Of a stretch of DNA of 8,037 bases, positions 1-5,081 are shown in pieces (within the stretch, counting starts at the first letter, position 1; the number at the start of each line of letters is the position of its first letter). The stretch is from an uncultured Anaerolineaceae bacterium (lineage in GTDB: Bacteria; Chloroflexota; Anaerolineae; Anaerolineales; Anaerolineaceae): NCBI GenBank assembly GCA_937894825.1, contig CALCQT010000005.1, positions 1 to 8,037 on the forward strand, read 5' to 3'. A program made the position numbers and the translations under genes. The notes beneath the pieces were generated by a model that did no database searches, was not told where the DNA came from, and worked only from the letters and a program-made list of their open reading frames with translations.

Positions 1-438
1 CATATTTGCGGGATCAAACGCATAAATCGTGGCGTCGCTGGAAGGGATCAAAAGATTGGAATCCGCGACGACCGGCGACGCGATAATCTTATGTTTTGGG
101 GACGGAAGTTCAATTTTCTGAATCAGCGTCCCATCCTCTTTATTCAGGACATGGACCTGGTTGCTGTAAGTACCCGCATAGATCTTCTCGTCATCCACCT
201 GCGGAGCGGCAAAAAAGAGCAGGCTGTTATCGGCAGGAACCGGATAGCTCCACAGCTTTACGCCTTCACGAACCGCGCTGATTGACGTACTGGAAGCAAC
301 GTAAAGGATGTCATCCTCCGCACTGAGTCCGGGCCAGCTGGTAGCATTATTCATTGCGCTGTTGCCGGCGCAGGAACTCAAAATAAGTACGATCAAAATT
401 GAGAAGAGGGTAAAAAAGAGGTTTTTATTTTTTCTCAT
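1..438 (-). CDS. Lipoprotein with PQQ/BamB-like beta-propeller repeats (3' end outside window)
   Basis: This is an open frame of 146 codons from the ATG at 438 to the window edge with no stop, so the gene continues to the left. Residues 1-23 form a lipoprotein signal: basic start (RKNK), a hydrophobic run, and lipobox LSSC with C23 as the probable lipidated cysteine. After a short polar linker come short repeats of the PQQ-enzyme/BamB type: ILYVASS (44-50) with VKLWSYP (60-66), KIYAGTYSNQVHVLN (85-99) with EDGTLIQKI, and ASPVVADSNLLIPSSDATIY (120-139) followed by AFD. Each resembles a blade of the form 'visible strand, Ala-Leu-Asp, Gly, Leu-Trp'. It starts 26 nt after yidD, with an A/G-rich AGGGGG upstream, and probably shares the rpmH operon. 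It is anchored outside the cytoplasmic membrane. Its function is unknown. The position suggests a link with membrane-protein insertion, but that is inference. Confidence 0.82.
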   Translation of the reverse strand, partial: MRKNKNLFFTLFSILIVLILSSCAGNSAMNNATSWPGLSAEDDILYVASSTSISAVREGVKLWSYPVPADNSLLFFAAPQVDDEKIYAGTYSNQVHVLNKEDGTLIQKIELPSPKHKIIASPVVADSNLLIPSSDATIYAFDPANM

Positions 439-464
439 ATCGTTTTTTCCCCCTACGGACCTGT

Positions 465-821
465 TTACGGAACCGGATCAAATCCGCCGGGATTGAAAGG
501 ATTGCAGCGCAGCACACGCCAGATCGCCATCGGAACGCCCTTAATAGCACCATATTTATAGATTGCCTGGTAAGCATAATGGGAACAACTCGGATAGAAT
601 CTGCAGGTGTCGCCTGGCAGCAATTTTGAAAAAGTAACCTGATAGCCCCGGATCAGCAGCAGGAAAAACCAACGGGGAATGGTATTGAGCCGAAACGGAA
701 GATCACGCAGACGCGGCTCTTTCACAGAAGATTGCTCTTCTGTGTCATCATGCGTATGCGTTAAATCATCACACATCGGGGTCGTCGGTGGCGCTGAGAT
801 ATCCGGTAACAATGGTCTCAC
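465..821 (-). CDS. yidD: Membrane protein insertion efficiency factor YidD
   Basis: YidD is a small membrane-associated protein that assists YidC-dependent insertion of inner-membrane proteins and is normally encoded between rnpA and yidC. The family core spans about residues 48-118: an amphipathic segment ([14 protein letters not shown]), then [23 protein letters not shown], and the closing [15 protein letters not shown]. The conserved cysteines C73, C79 and C106 are present. The start is uncertain. GTG at 819-821 overlaps the rnpA stop by 4 nt (GTGA) and gives 118 residues, with about 47 polar residues before the core (family members are commonly 70-90 aa). Alternatives are ATG at 774-776 (103 aa) and GTG at 723-725 (86 aa, closest to usual size). 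None has a strong ribosome binding site. The extension is acidic and His-rich ([10 protein letters not shown]) and unlike the core. Confidence 0.95.
   Translation of the reverse strand: MRPLLPDISAPPTTPMCDDLTHTHDDTEEQSSVKEPRLRDLPFRLNTIPRWFFLLLIRGYQVTFSKLLPGDTCRFYPSCSHYAYQAIYKYGAIKGVPMAIWRVLRCNPFNPGGFDPVP
723..744 (-). repeat. Perfect 9-bp inverted repeat inside the yidD N-terminal extension
   Basis: CACAGAAGA and TCTTCTGTG are exact reverse complements separated by the 4 nt TTGC. They form a tight stem-loop in the yidD message, at the border between the poorly conserved N-terminal extension and the conserved core. The in-frame GTG that would give an 86-residue YidD is at the 3' foot of this stem on the minus strand, so the structure could affect start choice. 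No U-run follows, so it is not an intrinsic terminator. Confidence 0.5.
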
Positions 822-1174
822 ATCAAGGGAACTGGGGATTTGTAAATCCCGGCTTTATGCAGCTGGTGCGAAAGAACAGACACAATTTCGGAGGTCTCCG
901 CCGCAAGAATCGGCTTTCTGGCCAAAACCAGGATCTGGCAGTCCGGACGAATAAAATCAAAGACTTCATCCACCGCTGCACGGATCAACCGTTTCGCGCG
1001 GTTCCGCTCTACGGCGCCGCCAACCGAGCGGGTCGCAATGACGCCAACCTTCGCTTCAGTCTGGTCTGTTTCAGGCATCACGATTAAAACAAGAAGCGGG
1101 TGCGGAAAGGATTTCCCTCTCTGCCTAACCCGCTGAATATCGTTTTTCCGGTTCAGACGTTTGCGACGTTCCAA
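818..1174 (-). CDS. rnpA: Ribonuclease P protein component
   Basis: This basic protein binds the catalytic RNase P RNA and helps it remove 5' leaders from pre-tRNAs. Its 118 residues match the usual family length. Evidence: N-terminal [19 protein letters not shown] (typical of the family start), the central strand [17 protein letters not shown], and the signature [11 protein letters not shown] (57-67), whose R57, N58, R59, K61, R62 and R65 give the RNA-binding helix. The start is TTG at 1172-1174. The codon before it is TAG and no ATG or GTG lies near the conserved N-terminus, so the TTG is effectively forced. The ribosome binding site is weak (GAGCAG upstream). It lies 66 nt after rpmH, and its TGA overlaps the annotated yidD GTG by 4 nt. 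Confidence 0.95.
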   Translation of the reverse strand: MERRKRLNRKNDIQRVRQRGKSFPHPLLVLIVMPETDQTEAKVGVIATRSVGGAVERNRAKRLIRAAVDEVFDFIRPDCQILVLARKPILAAETSEIVSVLSHQLHKAGIYKSPVPLM

Positions 1175-1240
1175 CTATCTGCTCGCTGTGATTCGCGTTC
1201 TTGTCTGATTGCTGCGTTAATGAAAGCCCGTCCAGTTCTG

Positions 1241-1414
1241 TTACCAGCGAATCCGCTTCACATGGTTATTCACGGAAACGGTCAGGGAGCGACGTCCGCG
1301 TGCACGGCGGCGCTTCAAAACTTCGCGCCCATCAGCGGTAGCCATGCGTTCGCGAAAGCCATGTACGCGCAGACGGCGGCGTTTTTTAGGTTGGTAGGTC
1401 CGTTTTGTTGCCAT
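1241..1414 (-). CDS. rpmH: 50S ribosomal protein L34, slightly extended C-terminus
   Basis: This is a small, very basic large-subunit protein of 57 residues. It begins [20 protein letters not shown], the classic L34 start (KRTYQP, then the K/R cluster and HGF.ERM). It continues with an [18 protein letters not shown] segment matching the conserved 'GR.VL..RRAKGR' and ends [15 protein letters not shown]. Most L34 proteins are 44-47 aa and stop near the LTVS position, so about 10 residues are extra here. The start ATG at 1412-1414 is preceded by AAAGGAA about 6 nt upstream. It is the first gene after the promoter at 1582-1610 and heads rpmH-rnpA-yidD. Confidence 0.96.
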   Translation of the reverse strand: MATKRTYQPKKRRRLRVHGFRERMATADGREVLKRRRARGRRSLTVSVNNHVKRIRW

Positions 1415-1575
1415 TTATTTTCCTTTCCAGTCGCTTTTCATCCAACGGTACTTACCGGACGGGTTCCGTTTGTCCCTCGGATCAGATATTTCAAAAGGTT
1501 TTTTATCCAAAAGCGTTTTGAAATACCGGTTCCTTTGACATCAACCGGGCCTTTCCCATCGGAAGGTTTCTTACC
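1415..1575 (-). promoter_or_regulatory. Long structured 5' leader of rpmH
   Basis: If transcription starts about 7 nt after the -10 box, the rpmH message carries about 160 nt of leader. The clearest structure is a perfect 10-bp inverted repeat: 1487-1496 (TATTTCAAAA) against 1516-1525 (TTTTGAAATA), with a 19-nt interval that can pair further through an A4/U4 helix. The motif CCGGTAAG occurs twice in the leader on the minus strand. No U-run follows the stem, so it is not a simple attenuator. I know of no described leader family that it matches. No convincing coding sequence lies in it. Confidence 0.45.
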
Positions 1576-1581
1576 GGCTGA

Positions 1582-1610
1582 ATTATATCTTAATGATCGC
1601 GTCTGGTCAA
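1582..1610 (-). promoter_or_regulatory. Sigma-70-type promoter of the rpmH-rnpA-yidD operon
   Basis: Reading the minus strand, TTGACC (1610-1605) is followed by a 17-bp spacer and a perfect TATAAT (1587-1582). The -35 differs from consensus at one base and the spacer is optimal. The predicted start is near 1575. This is the best promoter match in the window and faces rpmH with no gene between. Confidence 0.8.
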
Positions 1611-1736
1611 ACAATATGCATTTTATTCTGCGGTTCATTTTTTCACAGATTCGGCGTTGGCGTCAGGAGCGAACCATCAACCGGATTCGAATCACTGGAT
1701 TAAAATGTATTTATCATATCAAATTGGGAGGCGAGG
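1611..1736. other. Intergenic stretch upstream of the rpmH promoter
   Basis: This stretch lies between the rpmH promoter and the terminator of the secreted-protein gene. It holds no gene I can support. It contains the palindrome GATTCGAATC at 1684-1693, which resembles a tRNA T-loop, but no cloverleaf forms. A TATCAT hexamer (1712-1717) faces the plus strand without a good -35. A plus-strand GGGAGG at 1726-1731 precedes a 17-codon frame. Confidence 0.4.
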
Positions 1737-1740
1737 ATGG

Positions 1741-1782
1741 ACAAAAAAGAAGCAAGAGGACGTCCAGTTTGGACGTCCTCTT
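1741..1782 (-). terminator. Intrinsic terminator of the secreted-protein gene
   Basis: The arms at 1754-1765 and 1771-1782 form a perfect 12-bp GC-rich stem (GAGGACGTCC core) with a 5-nt loop. On the minus strand it is followed by TTGCTTCTTTTTT (1755 down to about 1743), a U-rich tail. It lies about 60 nt past the stop of the secreted-protein gene and separates it from the rpmH promoter. On the plus strand the tail is TCTTTTCG, so weak termination from that side is also possible. Confidence 0.85.
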
Positions 1783-1844
1783 TTCGTTAACACTTTATTG
1801 ATCTTAGCGGACTCTATAAGTCCTGTTTTTCGCAATTACGTCTC

Positions 1845-3332
1845 TTAGTAGCAGCGCCAGTTCACATGATCAGAGTAGAGTTTCCCAGTCATGTACAGAC
1901 CCAGATCAGAGAAATTGACCGCAATGGTAGCCGGCGAATCACTGTTCATCTGACTGCCAAGGCTGGTGATGTAAACATACCCGCGCAGAGAAACTTCACC
2001 ACCCGGAATCACCGGCACCCGGTTCCCCTCAGGTTGGATGCTGGACTTCCAGAAGAATGAGATCGGATTACCGCCATTGACAGCCACCGCGCCCGGCAAG
2101 GTGACATAGCCCATTTTTGCGCCAATATTGCGCAGCCGTACCTGATAGACACCGAAACGTCCGCATTTCTGATAGAGTCCGACGACAGCCTTATCATAGG
2201 TGCTGTACCAGCCGGAGGGTTCGATCGGGTCATCATCACCACCGAAAGCCGATTTGATCGGGGAAACCGGTACAATTTTTGCGTCGCACAGGTCGCCGGA
2301 ACCGCGCCGTCCGGTCAGGTCACCGGTCAACAGGACGGTATTCCCGCCCAGTCGCCAGGATGCCGTCAGCGGATTTAAGGCGGTGGTATCGGTCAACGGG
2401 TTCTTCATTTTATCAATCATAACCTCAAAGCGGATCTTGTCGCCGGTTTTGACGTTCAGCCGCTGTCCGGGATAGCAATAATCGCCTCCCAGCGGATAGC
2501 CGCTGCTGCCGTAACGGGTGTAGCGGCAGATGTAGTCGGAATAAGCAGTCGAACCAAGATAGACATCGGATGGCACGATAAAGCTCACATCAGCAGGAAC
2601 AGTAATGTCCGTGCGGAATTCAGCTTTACCATTGCACTGCTGGTAATAGCCGCTCAGGGTGGCGTTTATGACGCCAGTCTGGCATAAATCCGTCGCCTCT
2701 GCTGTGGAAGTACCACTGGCGGTAATGATTGTTGCGTCAGGCGCTGCCCAGCGGCTCTCAGATTGTGTAATTTCGACATCGAAAGTTGGACTCACTGTGC
2801 CGTCAAACACGACAGGCACGGTTACATAACCGGTTAATGTCGCATTTCCATCCGCATCGTAATAAACCTTTTCACAGCTATCGCCAAACTGCGTCCGGCA
2901 ACCCTTGAGTTCATATTCAGCGCCAGCCGTACCGACAGAGAGATTTTTGACTTTGATCGACCGGATATAAGTTACATAAGGCGTTCCGGTAATCGTCCCC
3001 TGCTGAACCAGTTTGATCGTGATCTTCAGTTTGCCATCGCCGCATTTGACAAAGGTGGCAGAGACTGTCGCGGTCCCAATCAAAGACTTGGCTTCATAAT
3101 TCGTTTCCGGCGTTACAGCAAAAGAATCAACACTTTTGGAATCGTAACCGTCGAAACCGACATCTTCCGAATCCACACCGGCCAGGCCAAAGGATTCCGT
3201 GTCCCAGTCTTCGATCGCGCCGAAATAACCGGAAACCTCTTCCTCGTCCCAATCCTGTGCAAATACGGGGAGTATAGAAATGCTCAGGAGTAATACCAGA
3301 GCCAATAAAATGGAAAGTGTTTGTTTTTTCAT
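1845..3332 (-). CDS. Secreted protein with acidic N-terminus and three Cys-anchored beta-rich modules; family not recognised
   Basis: The 495-residue protein starts with a classical signal peptide (KKQ, a hydrophobic run, likely cleavage after VFA, residue 25). Residues 26-70 are strongly acidic (about 15 Asp/Glu, one Lys), rich in Gly, Ser and aromatics. The rest looks all-beta. Three degenerate modules begin with an aromatic-x(1-2)-K/Q-Cys-Gly/Asn-like strand: C97 (TFVKCGDG), C233 (YYQQCNG) and C390 (LYQKCGRFG). A Gly-rich turn and strand follow about 53-64 residues later: DADGNATLTGYVTV, VKTGDKIRFEVMI and IPGGEVSLRGYVYI. There are ten cysteines (97, 145, 153, 217, 233, 269, 286, 349, 390, 494), an even number compatible with disulfides. 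The turn-strand motif recalls CARDB/DUF11-type Ig-like domains. No enzyme motif, C-terminal anchor or sorting signal was seen. It is a single-gene unit with its own terminator, and GAGG lies 11 nt before the ATG. Confidence 0.85.
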   Translation of the reverse strand: MKKQTLSILLALVLLLSISILPVFAQDWDEEEVSGYFGAIEDWDTESFGLAGVDSEDVGFDGYDSKSVDSFAVTPETNYEAKSLIGTATVSATFVKCGDGKLKITIKLVQQGTITGTPYVTYIRSIKVKNLSVGTAGAEYELKGCRTQFGDSCEKVYYDADGNATLTGYVTVPVVFDGTVSPTFDVEITQSESRWAAPDATIITASGTSTAEATDLCQTGVINATLSGYYQQCNGKAEFRTDITVPADVSFIVPSDVYLGSTAYSDYICRYTRYGSSGYPLGGDYCYPGQRLNVKTGDKIRFEVMIDKMKNPLTDTTALNPLTASWRLGGNTVLLTGDLTGRRGSGDLCDAKIVPVSPIKSAFGGDDDPIEPSGWYSTYDKAVVGLYQKCGRFGVYQVRLRNIGAKMGYVTLPGAVAVNGGNPISFFWKSSIQPEGNRVPVIPGGEVSLRGYVYITSLGSQMNSDSPATIAVNFSDLGLYMTGKLYSDHVNWRCY

Positions 3333-3390
3333 AAGAGTTTTAACCTCATTTCTTTTACGAAATAATTTCCCTTTTTCGTACCCCGATCAA

Positions 3391-3420
3391 ATTAGTACAA
3401 TCTTATTGTTGCAAGTACAA
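3391..3420 (-). promoter_or_regulatory. Candidate promoter of the secreted-protein gene with extended -10
   Basis: On the minus strand TTGTAC (3420-3415) is separated by 18 bp from ACTAAT (3396-3391), which is preceded by TGT, giving an extended -10. Both hexamers are imperfect. The predicted start would leave about 50 nt of leader. The two ATTGTACT repeats overlap both hexamers, so they may simply be promoter sequence, or a bound site may overlap the promoter. Confidence 0.3.
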
Positions 3421-3421
3421 T
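3394..3421. repeat. Direct repeat AGTACAAT x2, 20-bp period
   Basis: Identical 8-mers at 3394-3401 and 3414-3421 start 20 bp apart, about two helical turns, so they lie on the same DNA face. An ATTGT/ACAAT inverted pair (3405-3409 and 3417-3421) overlaps the second copy. The arrangement resembles an operator, but chance cannot be excluded in AT-rich DNA. Confidence 0.4.
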
Positions 3422-3613
3422 GCCATCCGAGGTTTTTTCGGGATTTTTCCCATACCGGATTTTTTATACCCGGCATTATTTTTTTTACTACTCTTATTCA
3501 GTGCATGTTTTAAGCCAAATGGAATATGGGGGCGAATTAAAATATGATGCGAGGGCGTCAAAAGCCAATATTATTCATTAAACGATGGACTTCCCTACAT
3601 GGATGGATTGTTA

Positions 3614-3661
3614 ATTTAAAACGAAAATGGACTGCCGCGGCAATCCATTTTCGTTTTAAAT
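3614..3661 (-). terminator. Near-perfect 48-nt palindromic terminator after pepA
   Basis: The arms 3614-3631 and 3644-3661 are exact 18-nt reverse complements. After one mismatch they continue as TGCC/GGCA around a 2-nt centre. On the minus strand a GC-rich hairpin head is followed by TTTTCGTTTT and preceded by AAAACGAAAA, the usual layout of a terminator in which the U-tract can also pair with an upstream A-tract. It starts 10 nt after the pepA stop. The symmetry means it could also stop transcription from the plus strand, though no gene there needs it. Confidence 0.85.
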
Positions 3662-3671
3662 CCTTATCAAA

Positions 3672-5060
3672 TTACCGTGTTTTCAGCCAATCCAGCAAAA
3701 GCCGGACCCCGAATCCTGTCGCTCCCGGCACGGAATATGCCGAAGCCTTATCCGAATCCGCTACACCGGCAATATCCAAATGCGCCCAGGGCACTTCATC
3801 TTTCACAAACTGCTTCAGGAAAATGCCGCCCGTCACCGGCGAACCCCAGCGTCCGCCGCTGTTCTTGATATCAGCATCCGGGCTCTTGATCAGCTCGGCA
3901 TAATCATCATCATGCGGCAGCCGCCAAATCCGCTCCCAGGTTTTCTCACCGGATTCGAACAATGACTCGAACAGATCGGTATTATTGCTCAGCACGCCGG
4001 CGCGAACGTGACCATAAGCCACCACACAACCGCCGGTCAGCGTCGCCAGGTCGATCAATGCGGCCGGCTCAAACTGCTGCTGAGCGTAGGTCAGCCCGTC
4101 CGCCAGCACCAGTCGTCCTTCGGCATCCGTTGAAATGACCTCAACGGTCAGGCCGGAAAGCGTATGCAGAATATCGTCCGGACGATAGGACTTTTCACTC
4201 AACATATTTTCCGCGGCACAGATCACCCCGACGATAGGCGTTTCGTAACGCAGTTCGGCAGCAGCCCGCATCACGCCCAGGACGGCCATCGCACCACATT
4301 TATCGTATTTCATTCCCACCATGCTGTCGCTCGGCTTAATCGAGTAGCCGCCGGAATCAAAAGTGATCGCCTTGCCAACCAGCACGACCGGTTTTGTCTT
4401 TTTAGTCCCCGCGTATTCCAGCACGATCATGCGGGAAGGCGTCTTGCTCCCCTGCCCAACGGCCGTGATCGCTCCTGCGCCCATCTGAACCAGTTCCTGT
4501 TCTTCCAGCACCCGGCATTTCAACCCGTAAGTTTCGGCCAGCAATTTAATCCGCTCGCTCAGCGTCTCCGGATTGATCACCGATGCCGGTTCGTGCGCCC
4601 AATCGCGCGCCATGTTAACTGCCTCACAAACAACGCGCCGTTCTTCGACCAGCGCGGCAAAGATGGACGGCACAGCCAAAACGGCGTCCTTTCCGCCACT
4701 GTTCTCCTTCTTGTAGCGGTCAAACTCAAAAGCACCGAGCAGTATACCTTCGAGCAGGTTGGCCCTTGCAGGTTTTTCTGTAATTTCTGCCAGATCAAGC
4801 CAGGCCGTTTCCGGAGTGACGGACTTCAGCCAGCCGGCCATTTTTCCGCCGGCGGCACGCCAGGAATCCGCGTTCAGTTTTTCACCGGCATAAAACGTGA
4901 CGGTTGTTTCCTCAGCGGCTTTCTCGATAATAAAATCTCCAGCCTTTTTCAGCGGCAGATCCATCGAGCCGCTGATCAGTTTGAGAATCACAGCCCCGGC
5001 CGGAATTTGATCCATTGTTTTGACGTCAATTTTTGTTTTTCTGTTCAAAATATCGTTCAT
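3672..5060 (-). CDS. pepA: Leucyl aminopeptidase, M17 family
   Basis: This is a cytosolic two-metal aminopeptidase that removes N-terminal residues from peptides; some family members also cleave Cys-Gly. The C-terminal catalytic domain is complete. VGKAITFDSGG supplies metal ligands K230 and D235, IKP supplies catalytic K242, MKYDKCGAMAVLG supplies D253, and STDAEGRLVLADGL supplies D312, E314 and catalytic R316. All seven sit exactly 40 residues earlier than their E. coli PepA equivalents (K270, D275, K282, D293, D352, E354, R356). At 462 residues it is shorter than E. coli PepA (503), mainly in the variable N-terminal domain. The ATG at 5058-5060 has AGAGGAA 4 nt upstream. It starts 21 nt after gcvPB and has no promoter of its own that I can see, so it is probably the last gene of the gcv operon. 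Small changes from consensus (Ser for Asn before TDAEG) are likely tolerated. Confidence 0.94.
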   Translation of the reverse strand: MNDILNRKTKIDVKTMDQIPAGAVILKLISGSMDLPLKKAGDFIIEKAAEETTVTFYAGEKLNADSWRAAGGKMAGWLKSVTPETAWLDLAEITEKPARANLLEGILLGAFEFDRYKKENSGGKDAVLAVPSIFAALVEERRVVCEAVNMARDWAHEPASVINPETLSERIKLLAETYGLKCRVLEEQELVQMGAGAITAVGQGSKTPSRMIVLEYAGTKKTKPVVLVGKAITFDSGGYSIKPSDSMVGMKYDKCGAMAVLGVMRAAAELRYETPIVGVICAAENMLSEKSYRPDDILHTLSGLTVEVISTDAEGRLVLADGLTYAQQQFEPAALIDLATLTGGCVVAYGHVRAGVLSNNTDLFESLFESGEKTWERIWRLPHDDDYAELIKSPDADIKNSGGRWGSPVTGGIFLKQFVKDEVPWAHLDIAGVADSDKASAYSVPGATGFGVRLLLDWLKTR

Positions 5061-5081
5061 TCGTTTCCTCTGTCGTCCAGG

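Larger units (their letters stand above)
3333..3613. other. AT-rich intergenic region upstream of the secreted-protein gene
   Basis: This stretch carries no supported gene. It contains, in order towards pepA: the ribosome binding site for the secreted gene (GAGG at 3347-3344), two copies of AGTACAAT 20 bp apart, T-tracts at 3433-3438, 3444-3448, 3460-3465 and 3479-3486, and small G/C-armed hairpins between them such as GGGATTTTTCCC (3440-3451). From about 3490 to 3613 I see nothing beyond AT-rich sequence leading to the pepA terminator. Confidence 0.6.

Noticed and set aside
1503..1511. Possible oriC, because rpmH is often near dnaA and a DnaA-box-like TTATCCAAA is present
   Set aside because: Only isolated near-matches exist (this one, TTTTTCACA near 1639 and TTATTCACG inside rpmH). 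There is no cluster, no AT-rich unwinding run of the usual kind, and no dnaA in view.
1438..1638. A 66-codon minus-strand frame upstream of rpmH
   Set aside because: It would start upstream of and include the strong TATAAT promoter, has no good ribosome site, and resembles no known family.
1675..1700. Possible tRNA, from the T-loop-like sequence GATTCGAATC
   Set aside because: Neither strand gives a paired T-stem, acceptor stem or anticodon arm around it; it is only a short palindrome.
1100..1801. A 233-codon plus-strand frame across rnpA, rpmH and the intergenic region
   Set aside because: It runs antisense to rpmH and part of rnpA, crosses the rpmH promoter and the terminator hairpin, and shows no domain.
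1845..3332. Calling the secreted protein an S-layer or adhesin
   Set aside because: No SLH domain, LPXTG motif, C-terminal anchor or ligand-binding signature was seen; only a signal peptide and beta-rich modules can be supported.
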